Source of the DNA: Paracoccus sp. M683
GTDB taxonomy: Bacteria; Pseudomonadota; Alphaproteobacteria; Rhodobacterales; Rhodobacteraceae
Length of the DNA stretch: 64,000 nt
NCBI RefSeq assembly: GCF_007096355.1
Contig: NZ_VKDF01000007.1
Location: 1 to 64,000, forward strand
Reading direction: 5' to 3'
A program made the translations under genes and the position numbers. The notes under the pieces are model-generated. The model saw nothing but the letters and a program-made list of their open reading frames with translations, did not search any database and was not told where the DNA came from. Below, in pieces: positions 17,793-27,652 of this stretch; position 1 is the stretch's first letter, and the number at the start of each line of letters is the position of its first letter.

Positions 17793-18929
17793 ATGAACAG
17801 TGACGCAATCAGCATTGAGACCCATCCCGACATCAGCACGATCCCGGCGGCAGACTGGGACCGGCTGGCAGGCCCGCATCCCTTTACCTCGCACCGCTTC
17901 CTTCACGCGCTAGAGGTCTCGGGCTCGGTCGGGCGCGGCACCGGCTGGCAACCGCTGCACCTTGCCGCACGGCAAAACGGCGAACTGATCGGGGTTGCGC
18001 CGCTTTATGCCAAATCACACAGCCAGGGCGAATATATCTTCGACCATGCCTGGGCCGAGGCGTATATGCGCGCCGGCGGCGACTACTATCCGAAACTGCA
18101 ATGCGCCGTGCCCTTCACGCCCGCAACCGGCCCGCGCCTGCTTTCGCCCGATCCGGCCGTCAAGCAGGCGCTGTTGGCGGGCATGGCCCAAATCGCACAG
18201 CGGGTCGGGGCGTCGGGCGTGCATGTGACCTTCTGCACCGAGGAAGAGGCGGAATTGGGCGCAGAAGCTGGCTTTCTGCCCCGCACCACCCAGCAATATC
18301 ACTGGGTGAACCGCGACTATGCCGATTTCGATGCGTTTCTGGCCGATCTCTCGTCACGCAAGCGCAAGGCGATCCGCAAGGAACGCGAGCGGGCGCAGGG
18401 CTTTGGCGGGACCATTCGCGCGCTGAGGGGCGACGAAATCAAGCCCGAGCATTGGGATGCCTTCTGGGCCTTCTATCAGGATACCGGCAGCCGCAAATGG
18501 GGGCGTCCCTATCTGACACGTGCCTTTTTCGACCAGATACACGACACGATGCGCGACGACATCCTGCTGGTTCTGGCCGAACGCGACGGCAGGCCCATCG
18601 CCGGGGCGCTGAATTTCATCGGCACCGATACGCTTTACGGTCGCTATTGGGGCTGTGTCGAGGATCACCCCTTCCTGCATTTCGAGCTGTGCTATCACCA
18701 GGCGATCGACTTCGCGATCGAAACCGGGCTGGCGCGGGTCGAGGCCGGGGCGCAGGGCGAACACAAGCTGGCGCGGGGCTATCTGCCGGTGGAAATCCAT
18801 TCGCTGCATTGGGTGCAGGATCCGGGTTTCCTGCGCGCCCTTGCGGATTATCTGGATCAGGAACGCAGTGCCGTCGGCGCTGAAATCGCCGAGATCGCGG
18901 ATTGGGGGCCGTTCCGGCGCGGCGACTGA
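17793..18929 (+). CDS. FemAB-like GNAT-fold acyltransferase (COG3146/PF04339 type)
   Basis: A 378-residue protein of the 'peptidogalycan biosynthesis/recognition' family, with PFTSHRFLHALEVSGSVG near residue 30, IFDHAWAEAYMRAGGDYYPK in the middle, the basic SSRKRKAIRKERE patch and the C-terminal GAQGEHKLARGYLP. FemAB relatives transfer amino acids to cell-wall precursors, but this subgroup has no defined substrate. In related genomes it often follows RidA-GDPD directly; here about 3.6 kb intervenes. Cytoplasmic, no signal. Confidence 0.85.
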   Translation: MNSDAISIETHPDISTIPAADWDRLAGPHPFTSHRFLHALEVSGSVGRGTGWQPLHLAARQNGELIGVAPLYAKSHSQGEYIFDHAWAEAYMRAGGDYYPKLQCAVPFTPATGPRLLSPDPAVKQALLAGMAQIAQRVGASGVHVTFCTEEEAELGAEAGFLPRTTQQYHWVNRDYADFDAFLADLSSRKRKAIRKERERAQGFGGTIRALRGDEIKPEHWDAFWAFYQDTGSRKWGRPYLTRAFFDQIHDTMRDDILLVLAERDGRPIAGALNFIGTDTLYGRYWGCVEDHPFLHFELCYHQAIDFAIETGLARVEAGAQGEHKLARGYLPVEIHSLHWVQDPGFLRALADYLDQERSAVGAEIAEIADWGPFRRGD

Positions 18930-18933
18930 TCGC

Positions 18934-21036
18934 CTATTCTGCCGCCGTGACGGTCGAAAAGACCGGCTGCATGCTGTCAAGCTGGCTGGCCGACAGATGG
19001 CACTTGATCCGATGCCCGCCGGGCAGGTCCTTCAGTGGTGGCATCTCGGTCTCGCACAGGTTGCCCGGCACCTGCGATTTCCACCGGCACCGGGTCTGGA
19101 ACGGGCAGCCTGGCGGCGGGTTCACGGCGGATGGAATATCCCCCTCCAGCACGATCTTGCGCTTCTGGATATGGGTGTCGGCAATGGGCACGGCCGATAG
19201 CAGCGCCTCGGTATAGGGGTGATAGGGCGGGTTGAAGACCTGATCGGTATCGCCCAGTTCGACCACATGACCCAGATACATGACCATGACCCGATCGCTG
19301 AGATAGCGCACGATGCCAAGGTCATGGCTTATGAACAAAAGCGTCGTGCCATTCTCGCGCTGAATATCCATCAGAAGCTGGGTCACCGCCGCCTGCACAC
19401 TGACATCCAGCGCGCTGACCGGCTCGTCCGCGACCACGATCCTGGCGCCCCCGGCAAAGGCCCGAGCGATGCCGACCCGCTGTTTCTGCCCGCCCGACAG
19501 CTGGCGCGGCATGCGTTCGGCAAAGGCGCGCGGCAGCTTCACAAGGTCCAGAAGCTGCAACATCCGTTCGCGCCGCTCGGCATCCGTCTTGCCCTCGCCA
19601 AAGATTTCCAGCGCGCGGATGATCTGCCGCCCCACGGTCATGGACGGGTTCAGCGTGTCGAACGGGTTCTGAAACACCATCTGCACGGATGAAACCGTAT
19701 CGGTCTTTCGCTTTTCGACCGGCGTATCCTCGATCGACTGATCATACAGCAGGATCTGCCCCGAGGTTGCGGTTTCCAGCCCCATCAGCACCTTGGCAAA
19801 GGTCGACTTGCCACAGCCTGATTCACCGACAATGGCCAGCGTCTCGCCCTCGCGCGCGTCGAAGGACAGCGATTCATTGGCCTTGACGACCTGCCCGGCA
19901 CCGCCGGCGCCGAACAGACCGGCGCTGGTGTGATAGTATTTTCGCACATCCTCCATCCGCAGCACCACCTCGCCGATGGGGGTTTTTTCGGTGGTGACGG
20001 CGGCCTTGGGCGGGGCGGTCCAGTCGATCTGGTCAAAGCGCAGACAGCGACTGTCATGACGCGCCTCGCCCGGCACCGCAATCATCGGAATATCGCCCCG
20101 GTCACAGAGCCCACCGACGAAATAATCGCAGCGCGGGCCGAAATTGCAGCCCGTGGGGCGTTCATGCGGCAGGGGAAAATTGCCCGGAATGGCGACCAGC
20201 GGCCGGCTGTTCTTGTTCGCGCCGGGCAAGGGAATGGATCGGAACAGCGCCTGCGTATAGGGGTGGCGCATATGGTCAAAGACCTGTTCGACGCTGCCGG
20301 TTTCCACGGCTTCGCCTGAATACATGACGCAGATGCGGTCGCAGGTTTCCAGGATCAGGCCAAGATTGTGGCTGATGAACAGCATCGAGGTGCCGTATTT
20401 CCGCCCCAGGTCCTTGACCAGTTCGACGATCCCCGCCTCGACCGTCACATCCAGCGCGGTGGTCGGCTCATCAAGGATCAACAGTGCAGGCTTCGACATC
20501 AGCGCCATCGCAATGACGATGCGCTGCTGCTGCCCGCCCGACAATTGGTGCGGATAGCTGCGCAGGATGCGGTCGGGATCGGGCAGGCGCACATCGGCCA
20601 CCAATTGCCGGGCCAGTGCCATCGCCGCGGCCTTGTCCATGTTTTCATGCAGCATCGGAACCTCGGCCAGTTGGTCGCCGATGCGCATGGCGGGGTTCAG
20701 GCTGGCCATGGGTTCCTGATAGATCATGGCGATCTGGCTGCCCCTGATCTGGCGCAGCTCTTCCTGCGTCATCTGGGTCATGTCGCGGCCCCGGAACTTG
20801 ATACTGCCGCCGACAATGCGCCCGTTGACGCCAAGGTCCTGCATCACCCCAAGCGCGACGGTGGACTTGCCGCAGCCGGATTCGCCGACCAGCCCCACGG
20901 CCTCGCCCGGCATGATGGTGCAGGAAAAGTCCATCACGGCAGGGATTTCGCGCAGCCGGGTGAAGAAGCTGATCGAAAGCTTGTCGATTTCAAGGATCGG
21001 GGTCTGGCTACCGGCGTCGGTGGCTTGATCGGTCAT
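18934..21036 (-). CDS. Peptide/opine-type ABC transporter, fused double ATP-binding protein
   Basis: A 700-residue tandem ATPase. Domain 1 has Walker A GLVGESGCGKST (about 48-59), signature LSGGQQQR and Walker B ALLILDEPT; domain 2 repeats these from about residue 405 (AIVGESGCGKST, LSGGQKQR, RIVVADEPVSAL). Each carries the oligopeptide-type C-terminal extension (PTGCNFGPRC and PPGCPFQTRC). This fuses what DppD and DppF do as two proteins. It begins five bases after the permease gene and is the last gene of the import operon, next to the convergent FemAB-like gene (four bases between stops). Confidence 0.94.
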   Translation of the reverse strand: MTDQATDAGSQTPILEIDKLSISFFTRLREIPAVMDFSCTIMPGEAVGLVGESGCGKSTVALGVMQDLGVNGRIVGGSIKFRGRDMTQMTQEELRQIRGSQIAMIYQEPMASLNPAMRIGDQLAEVPMLHENMDKAAAMALARQLVADVRLPDPDRILRSYPHQLSGGQQQRIVIAMALMSKPALLILDEPTTALDVTVEAGIVELVKDLGRKYGTSMLFISHNLGLILETCDRICVMYSGEAVETGSVEQVFDHMRHPYTQALFRSIPLPGANKNSRPLVAIPGNFPLPHERPTGCNFGPRCDYFVGGLCDRGDIPMIAVPGEARHDSRCLRFDQIDWTAPPKAAVTTEKTPIGEVVLRMEDVRKYYHTSAGLFGAGGAGQVVKANESLSFDAREGETLAIVGESGCGKSTFAKVLMGLETATSGQILLYDQSIEDTPVEKRKTDTVSSVQMVFQNPFDTLNPSMTVGRQIIRALEIFGEGKTDAERRERMLQLLDLVKLPRAFAERMPRQLSGGQKQRVGIARAFAGGARIVVADEPVSALDVSVQAAVTQLLMDIQRENGTTLLFISHDLGIVRYLSDRVMVMYLGHVVELGDTDQVFNPPYHPYTEALLSAVPIADTHIQKRKIVLEGDIPSAVNPPPGCPFQTRCRWKSQVPGNLCETEMPPLKDLPGGHRIKCHLSASQLDSMQPVFSTVTAAE

Positions 21037-21040
21037 GGCA

Positions 21041-22198
21041 TCAATCCCTCAGACTTTCTTCGCGCAAGCCATCGGCCAGCAGGTTCAGGCCAAGGACCAG
21101 CGACATCAGCGCCAATGCGGGCGCCAGCGCGGCATGGGGATAGGCGGTCAGCAACCGTCGCCCCTGATTGATGGTCGATCCCCAATCCGGGCTTTCGGGC
21201 GAAACGCCCAGGCCAAAGAAGCCAAGCGTCCCCAAAAGGATCGTCGTGTAGCCGATGCGCAGGCAGAAATCGACGATCAGCGGGCCTCGGGCATTGGGCA
21301 GAATTTCCCACAGCATGATATAGGCGCCGCTTTCGCCCCGCGTCTGCGCGGCGGCGACATAATCGCGGTTGCGGATGTCCATCGTGATGCCGCGCACGAT
21401 GCGAAACACCGTGGGCGCGTTGACGAAAACCACCGCGATGAACACGTTCAGCAGGTTCGGCGGCATGCGCCAGACGCCCAACGGATCGGCGTCGAACACC
21501 AGCCCCGCATAGGCCCACAGGCCGAGCACGCCCATAATCCCCAGCCAGCGCCATTTCTTGCCGGGCTGGGTGACGAACCGGGTCTGGATCATCAGCCCGA
21601 TCAGCAACAGCGGAATGGCGAACAGAAGGGCGGCCATGATGTTGGGGATGCCGGTGGCGCGAATTTCCGGCGTGACCAGCAGGAAGAACAGCAGGATCAC
21701 CGGAAAGGCCAGCACCAGATTGGCCAGAAAGGAAAGCAGGTCATCACGCCAGCCGCCGATATAGCCCGCCGGCAGCCCCAGACAGATCCCCACCGCATAG
21801 GCGATCAGCGCGGCGGCGGGCGCGATTTTCAACACGTCCCGCGCCCCCATTACCATGCGCGAAAACACATCCCGCGCCAGTGAATCCCCACCCAGCAGGT
21901 AATAGGGATAGCCGGTTTCCTGTCCGGTCGGCGTGCCGGGCACGGCGTTCTTCATCCCCGACAGTTGCGCCAGCGGGTCATGCGTGGCGATCTGCGGCGC
22001 GAAGATCGCCACCAGCAGCCAGAACAGCACCAGCGCAAAGCCGACCATGCCGATGCCGGAATCAAACAGCTTGCCATAAAGCCCCAACCGCCGCTTGAAC
22101 CGGATCGACAGCGCAAAGACCAGCGCCATCCCGGCCCAGGCGGGCCAGAACTGCACAGCCATCCGTCCGAGGATTGCGAACCAGCCAATCTCCTCCAT
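21041..22198 (-). CDS. Peptide/opine-type ABC transporter permease (DppC-like)
   Basis: A 385-residue inner-membrane permease with about six to eight hydrophobic segments. The EAA-type loop is seen in DYVAAAQTRGESGAYIMLWEILPN. The N-terminal OppC-like region includes ATHDPLAQ and YLLGGDSLARDVFSRM. It is longer than a typical DppC because of an insertion rich in hydrophobic residues near 190-240. Its ATG follows the TAG of the upstream permease without spacing. Confidence 0.92.
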   Translation of the reverse strand: MEEIGWFAILGRMAVQFWPAWAGMALVFALSIRFKRRLGLYGKLFDSGIGMVGFALVLFWLLVAIFAPQIATHDPLAQLSGMKNAVPGTPTGQETGYPYYLLGGDSLARDVFSRMVMGARDVLKIAPAAALIAYAVGICLGLPAGYIGGWRDDLLSFLANLVLAFPVILLFFLLVTPEIRATGIPNIMAALLFAIPLLLIGLMIQTRFVTQPGKKWRWLGIMGVLGLWAYAGLVFDADPLGVWRMPPNLLNVFIAVVFVNAPTVFRIVRGITMDIRNRDYVAAAQTRGESGAYIMLWEILPNARGPLIVDFCLRIGYTTILLGTLGFFGLGVSPESPDWGSTINQGRRLLTAYPHAALAPALALMSLVLGLNLLADGLREESLRD

Positions 22199-23284
22199 CT
22201 ACGAGATCCTTATGCGCGGGTTCAGCCAGACGTAACCCAGATCAGAAATCAGCTGCGTCACCAGCACCAGAACCACCGCGACGACCGAACAGGCCAGCAA
22301 AAGCTCGATATCATTGTTCCCGGCGGCCTCAACCAGGGTCCAGCCGAAACCGGGATAGCTGAACAGAACCTCGACGATGACGACACCGTTCAGAAGCCAG
22401 GGGAATTGCAGCATGATCACGGTAAAGGGCGCGATCAGCGCGTTGCGCAGCGCGTGTTTCACCACGACCTGCCGGAAGGGCACGCCCTTCAGCCGGGCGG
22501 TGCGGATATATTGCTGGGTCATCACCTCGGTCATGGATGCCCGCGTCATCCGCGCGATATAGCCCATGCCATACAGCGCGACCGTCACCACCGGCAGGGT
22601 GAAATTCCAGAACGTCGCATCCTCGATGGCGGATCGGGCATTGCCCTGAAACAGCACCGGCGTGCTGATCAGCCCCCATTCCTTCAACAGGGGCGACAGC
22701 CCGACCTGCGAACTGGCCAGCAGCGCCACCAGCAAGACCCCCATCACGTATTCCGGCGTCGAGGTCGAAGCGATGGCCGCCGTCGACAGCGCCCGGTCGG
22801 TGCGTGACCCCTCGCGCATGCCGGCCAGCACGCCAAGGATCAGCGCCGATGGCACCATGACCAGCATCACCCAGAACATCAGCTTGCCGGTCGCCGCCAG
22901 CCGGTCGGAGATGATCCCCGCCACCGGCGCCTTGAAGCGCGTGGACCAGCCCCATTCGCCCTGCAACACCCCGCAGAAACGCGGCGCATTGGCCTTGTCC
23001 GTTGCCAGGTCGACGCAGCGCCCGCGCGGATTGCCGTTGCTGTCCTGCCCGGTCCAGCCGGGCAACACCCCCAGCCATTCGCCATATCGCGTCAGCATCG
23101 GCCGGTCATAGCCATTCCCTGCCAGCCAGCTGACCACATCCGCATCCGACATCCGGGCCGAGCCCTGACCCTTGGCCAGCTTTTCCAGATTTGGTTGCAG
23201 ATTGGTCAGCGCAAAGACCACGAAGGTCAAAACCAGCGCCGAGACGATGATCATCGCAAACCGGCGGATCAGGAACTTGAGCAC
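22199..23284 (-). CDS. Peptide/opine-type ABC transporter permease (DppB-like)
   Basis: A 361-residue permease of the DppB class, beginning LKFLIRRFAMIIVSALVL after the start codon. Conserved features are the periplasmic loop after TM1 and the cytoplasmic MTEVMTQQYIRTARLKG loop that contacts the ATPase. GTG at 23284 is chosen because GAGGGGG sits seven bases upstream; frames extending to 23332 add residues unlike any DppB. The periplasmic loop is longer than usual and cysteine-containing (GRCVDLATDKANAPRFCG). Confidence 0.9.
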   Translation of the reverse strand: MLKFLIRRFAMIIVSALVLTFVVFALTNLQPNLEKLAKGQGSARMSDADVVSWLAGNGYDRPMLTRYGEWLGVLPGWTGQDSNGNPRGRCVDLATDKANAPRFCGVLQGEWGWSTRFKAPVAGIISDRLAATGKLMFWVMLVMVPSALILGVLAGMREGSRTDRALSTAAIASTSTPEYVMGVLLVALLASSQVGLSPLLKEWGLISTPVLFQGNARSAIEDATFWNFTLPVVTVALYGMGYIARMTRASMTEVMTQQYIRTARLKGVPFRQVVVKHALRNALIAPFTVIMLQFPWLLNGVVIVEVLFSYPGFGWTLVEAAGNNDIELLLACSVVAVVLVLVTQLISDLGYVWLNPRIRIS

Positions 23285-23343
23285 GGTCGCACCCCCTCGT
23301 TCATGAAAATGGCGGCCCTTTCGGGGGGCCACCGCTGGTCGGT

Positions 23344-24990
23344 TTATTCAGGCGCGACCCAGTAATAGTGGTAACGCACCTCGAAGGTCGGATGGATCGC
23401 CGCGCCGCCGATATTGGGCTTGGCGTGGCGATAGGTGTTGCGCCAATAGGGCAGGATCACCACGCTGTCATCGCGCATCATCTGTTCGGCCTGCGCCATG
23501 ATCGCCTTGCGCGCCTCGACGTCCGGGGTGGCCATGGCCTGATCCATCAGCGCGTCAAAGGCCGGGTTGCGATAACCGGCCTCGTTCCAGGCGGCGGTGC
23601 TGTAATAGGCCAGCTTCATCACCTGAACGCCAAGCGGGCGCATGTTCCATTCGGTCGCGCTGAAGGGGAATTTCAGCCAGTCGTTCCAATAAGTTGCGCC
23701 GGGCAGGATCTTGCGTTCGATGGTAAAACCGGCATCGCGCAATTGCGCCGCAATGGCGTCGCAGGTGGCTGCCTGATAATCCTCGTCCAGCGAGACCAGC
23801 TCGATCGCGGGCGCCCCCGCCGCGTCATAGGCCGCCTTGGCCGCAGCCGGATCGACCACCAGCGGCGGCAGAGGCGCATATTCGGGATGCAGCGGACAGA
23901 CATGGTGGTTCTCACCCGCCGTGCCCTGCCCGTCATAGCCCAGTTCCAGAACCTTCGCGTTGTCCACGGCCAACTGCACGGCCTTGCGGACCTCGGGGTT
24001 GGTGAAGGGTTCCTGTTCCTGGTTGAAACGCACGGCCAGCGTATTCGCCGTCAGCGCCTCGGACTTGACCCAGCCAATGCCGTCGAACAGGTCGATGAAA
24101 TCGCCGATGGTGTTATAGTCCAGGTCGATCTCGCCGCCTTCGGCTGCGGCCAGCCAGGCGGCAGGATCGGTGCCCAGATCAACGAATTCGATCTGGTCCA
24201 GCCAGGCGCCCTTGCCTTCGTTCCACCAGACATGGTCGGGGTTCCGCTCGATCACCGCGCCCACGCCGGCCTCGTGGCTGACCGGGCGATAGGGACCGGT
24301 ACCGATGGGCTCGGCCACCGGGTCGTTGCCAGTGAAGGACGGATGCACCACCGCCGCCGGATAATCGGCGCAGCCGACGATGATCGTGATGTCTGGGGCG
24401 GAAAGCTTCAGCTTCAGTGTATGGTCATCGACGACTTCGACAGCATCGGCGCGCAATTGGTTCGTCGCCGGATCGACCATGGTGGAAAACCGCGACGCCA
24501 TGGAATTGCCTTCCACAGTGCCATCGCACCAGCGTTCGATATTGTGACGGATATGCTCGGCCGTCAGATCATCGCCATTGTTCCACTTCACGCCGGGCCG
24601 GACATGCAGCGTGTATTCGGTGGCGTCGTCATTCACGTCCCAGCTTTCCAGCAGGACGGGCAGAACCGAACCGTCGTTTTCATAGCTGGCCAGATATTCC
24701 AGCCAGCCCCGGCAGACATTCGACAGTTCCGACCAGTCCCAGGTGCGCGGGTCCTTCTGCGCCTTGATATACATCTGCATCTTGATGCTGCCGCCCATCA
24801 CCGGCTCGCCCGCAGGCTGCGCCTTCACCGGCGCGGCGAGCCCGATCATCCCATAGGCGGCGGTCGCGGTGACGCCCAAAGCCGTGGCGCGGGTCAGAAA
24901 TTCGCGCCGGCTTAACTGGCCGGCCTGCGCCTCGGCCGCATAGATCCACGCCTTGGGGTGCAGCGGGGGAAACTTGCTGTCTTTCGGCAT
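23344..24990 (-). CDS. Periplasmic substrate-binding protein of the peptide/opine ABC importer (SBP family 5)
   Basis: A 548-residue solute receptor. A twin-arginine signal is visible: [14 protein letters not shown] at about 25-38, then a hydrophobic stretch and a probable AxA cleavage at VKAQPA. The mature part is SBP_bac_5 ([28 protein letters not shown]). GGAGGA precedes ATG. First gene of the importer set (SBP, two permeases, ATPase). Placed directly after amine-oxidoreductase genes, so it probably imports their substrate rather than peptides; ligand unknown. Confidence 0.93.
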   Translation of the reverse strand: MPKDSKFPPLHPKAWIYAAEAQAGQLSRREFLTRATALGVTATAAYGMIGLAAPVKAQPAGEPVMGGSIKMQMYIKAQKDPRTWDWSELSNVCRGWLEYLASYENDGSVLPVLLESWDVNDDATEYTLHVRPGVKWNNGDDLTAEHIRHNIERWCDGTVEGNSMASRFSTMVDPATNQLRADAVEVVDDHTLKLKLSAPDITIIVGCADYPAAVVHPSFTGNDPVAEPIGTGPYRPVSHEAGVGAVIERNPDHVWWNEGKGAWLDQIEFVDLGTDPAAWLAAAEGGEIDLDYNTIGDFIDLFDGIGWVKSEALTANTLAVRFNQEQEPFTNPEVRKAVQLAVDNAKVLELGYDGQGTAGENHHVCPLHPEYAPLPPLVVDPAAAKAAYDAAGAPAIELVSLDEDYQAATCDAIAAQLRDAGFTIERKILPGATYWNDWLKFPFSATEWNMRPLGVQVMKLAYYSTAAWNEAGYRNPAFDALMDQAMATPDVEARKAIMAQAEQMMRDDSVVILPYWRNTYRHAKPNIGGAAIHPTFEVRYHYYWVAPE

Positions 24991-25105
24991 TCTTGATGTC
25001 CTCCAGTTGATGAGATGGCGGCTGTCTTACCGCGCTGTTCTTGTCCACAGCCTAACGATTTGGGCCTACTCTGCGAAGAAAAAAAGCGACCGCCCCCCCA
25101 GCCCG

Positions 25106-27652
25106 TTACGCGCGCATGCGATCCCCCGCCGGGTCGAATGGTGGCCGATGCGCGATGCGGGCAGCATAGCGGCGGCCCAGAATCTCGACCTGCAATTCGG
25201 GCGCCAGCACCTCGGCCGCCAGCCCGGCGGGCAGATATCCCTGCGCCATCGAGGCCCCCACGCCATGCGCATATCCGCCCGAGGTGACCCAGCCTGCCAC
25301 CGCCCAATCGCCATCGCGCTGAATATCGGGACGCGGCACCTCGCGACCCTCGGCATCGAAACGCGGGGCGCCGAAATCATGGGTCGGCGTGATCGCGTCG
25401 GATGGATTGCCGATCCGCGCCCAGATCGGTTCGTCGCCCATCACGTCTGCCGTATCAGCCTCGATGATCAGAGAGACGCGGGACAGCTTGCCGCCCTCGG
25501 CCTTCTCCTTCGCCGCCGCATCGCGTCCGATGAAATCTTTTTCCAGTTTAACGAATCGCTCCATCCCGGCCTCGTAAGGGCCATAGATGGGGCGCAGTTC
25601 CGCGAACCATGTCGGAAAGTTCTTCTCAAGCCGCATCGACAGCAGCGCGCGCATACCGAAATCGACCAGCCCAAGGTCTGCGCCAGCCTCATGCATGGCC
25701 AGATAAACCCTGCGCTGAAACGCGGGCCGCATCCAGATTTCATAGCCCAGATCGCCGGTATAGGTGATGCGATTCACCAGACAGGGCGAACCGGCAATGT
25801 CCATCTGCCGGAAATCCATGAAGCGGAAGGCGGCGTTCGACACATCCTCATCCGTCAGCCGCGCCAGCAGATCGCGGCTGCGCGGCCCGGCGATGGACAG
25901 GCCGACCAGATCGGTGCCAAAGCGGTGCAGCCTGACCGAGCCATCGGCGGGCAGATGGCTTTCAAACCATCGCATGTGATATTTGCTGGCCGCGATACTG
26001 CCCCAGATCAGAAAGCGTTCGGGCGCGGCGCGGGCGATGGTGAAATCGCCGATCAGCTTGCCCTCGGGGTTCAGCATCGGCGTCAGCACCAGCCGCCCCA
26101 GTTTCGGCATGTGATTGGTCATCAGCCGGTCAAGGAAAGCCTCGGCCCCCGGCCCCGAGACCTCATATTTCGCAAAGTTGGAAATCTCGGTCACGCCGAC
26201 GCCCTCGCGGACTGCGCGCACCTCTGCCCCCACATGGGCGAAATCGGTCGAGCGGTGGAACATCGGCACATCCCGCGCCTCTTCCGCCGAGGGGGCGAAC
26301 CACAAAGGCGCCTCAAGCCCCCAGTTATCGCCCATGACGGCGTGCTTGTCGCGGGTCAGCACGTCATAGATCGGCGTCGTTTCCTGAGGCCGCGCGGCGG
26401 GCAGTTCCTCATTCGGGAAGCGGATGGAAAACCGGCGCGAGTAATTCTCGCGCACCTTGGCATTGGTGTATCGAAGCGTCGCCCATTCGCCGTAACGCGC
26501 CACGTCCATCGCAAAGACATCATGCCCCGGATCGCCCGTGGTCATCCAGTTGGCCAGCACCAACCCCACGCCGCCACCCTGCGAAAAGCCCGCCATGACC
26601 GCGCAGGCAGACCAGAAATTCGTCAGCCCCGGCACCGGCCCGACCAGGGGGTTGCCGTCAGGGGCAAAGGTGAACGGCCCGTTGATGATGGTCTTGATCC
26701 CCGCGCGTTCGTAGGGCGGGAAATGGCGGAAACCGATTTCCAGCGAAGGCGCGATGCGGTCCAGATCAGGCTCCAGCAGTTCATGCCCGAAATCCCAGGG
26801 CGTCATGACCGGGGACCACGGCTTCGCCGCCTTCTCATAGGTGCCCAGCAGGATGCCATTGCGTTCCTGCCGCGTGTAGATTTCACCCTTGAAGTCGATC
26901 ACACCGACCAGTTCGCGGCCCGTCTTGGCGTTGAATTCCATGACCTCGGGCATGTCCTCGGTCAGCAGATACATATGCTCCATCGCCAGCACGGGCAGTT
27001 CGACGCCGACCATACGGCCGATCTCACGCGCCCACAGACCGCCCGCATTCACCACATGCTCGGCCCGGATGGTGCCGTTTTGCGTCACCACGTTCCACGT
27101 CCCATCCGCGTCCTGCGTCAACTCCTTCACCGGGTTGCGCAATTCGATCTGCGCGCCAAGGGCCCGCGCGGCCTTGGCATAGGCATGGGTGGTGCCCGAG
27201 GGGTCCAGATGCCCTTCGACCGGGTCCCACAACGCGCCAACGAATTGCGTCTCGTCCATAAGCGGGAACATCGCCTTGGCCTCGGACGGCGTGATCAGTT
27301 CCGTCTGCATGCCGATGGCGCGGCCCCGTGCATGGGTCAGGCGCAGCCAGTCCATGCGTTCGGGGCTGTCTGCCAGCATCACGCCGCCGGTCAGATGCAG
27401 CCCGCAGGCCTGACCCGACAGCCGCTCAAGCTCGTCATACAGCCCGACCGTATAGGCCTGAAGCTTGGCCACATTCGGATCACCATTCAGCGTGTGAAAG
27501 CCCCCCGCCGCGTGCCAGCTGGACCCCGAGGTCAGTTCCGAGCGTTCAATCAGCAGCGCATCGGTCCAGCCAGCGCGGGCCAGATGGAACAGCACCGAAC
27601 AGCCAACGACGCCGCCGCCGATCACCACCACGCGAACGTTTCTGTCACTCAT
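25106..27652 (-). CDS. FAD- and folate-dependent N-methyl amine dehydrogenase (dimethylglycine/sarcosine dehydrogenase type)
   Basis: An 848-residue protein in three parts: DAO-type FAD domain with VIGGGVVGCS at 10-19 and SGSSWHAAG, whose His47 corresponds to the flavin-linking His of dimethylglycine and sarcosine dehydrogenases; a central FAO_M linker; and from about 450 a GcvT-like aminomethyl/folate module (GVGVTEISNFAKYEV, YTGDLGYEIWM) with its C-terminal barrel. The family oxidises an N-methyl group and passes the carbon to tetrahydrofolate. Its ATG overlaps the preceding oxidoreductase stop. A T-run lies about 20 bases after its TAA, but no good stem is seen. Confidence 0.9.
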   Translation of the reverse strand: MSDRNVRVVVIGGGVVGCSVLFHLARAGWTDALLIERSELTSGSSWHAAGGFHTLNGDPNVAKLQAYTVGLYDELERLSGQACGLHLTGGVMLADSPERMDWLRLTHARGRAIGMQTELITPSEAKAMFPLMDETQFVGALWDPVEGHLDPSGTTHAYAKAARALGAQIELRNPVKELTQDADGTWNVVTQNGTIRAEHVVNAGGLWAREIGRMVGVELPVLAMEHMYLLTEDMPEVMEFNAKTGRELVGVIDFKGEIYTRQERNGILLGTYEKAAKPWSPVMTPWDFGHELLEPDLDRIAPSLEIGFRHFPPYERAGIKTIINGPFTFAPDGNPLVGPVPGLTNFWSACAVMAGFSQGGGVGLVLANWMTTGDPGHDVFAMDVARYGEWATLRYTNAKVRENYSRRFSIRFPNEELPAARPQETTPIYDVLTRDKHAVMGDNWGLEAPLWFAPSAEEARDVPMFHRSTDFAHVGAEVRAVREGVGVTEISNFAKYEVSGPGAEAFLDRLMTNHMPKLGRLVLTPMLNPEGKLIGDFTIARAAPERFLIWGSIAASKYHMRWFESHLPADGSVRLHRFGTDLVGLSIAGPRSRDLLARLTDEDVSNAAFRFMDFRQMDIAGSPCLVNRITYTGDLGYEIWMRPAFQRRVYLAMHEAGADLGLVDFGMRALLSMRLEKNFPTWFAELRPIYGPYEAGMERFVKLEKDFIGRDAAAKEKAEGGKLSRVSLIIEADTADVMGDEPIWARIGNPSDAITPTHDFGAPRFDAEGREVPRPDIQRDGDWAVAGWVTSGGYAHGVGASMAQGYLPAGLAAEVLAPELQVEILGRRYAARIAHRPPFDPAGDRMRA

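Noticed and set aside
25079..25105. T-rich stretch after the dimethylglycine-dehydrogenase-type gene as a terminator
   Set aside because: Only a three-base stem (GCG/CGC) precedes it, too weak to call a terminator with confidence.
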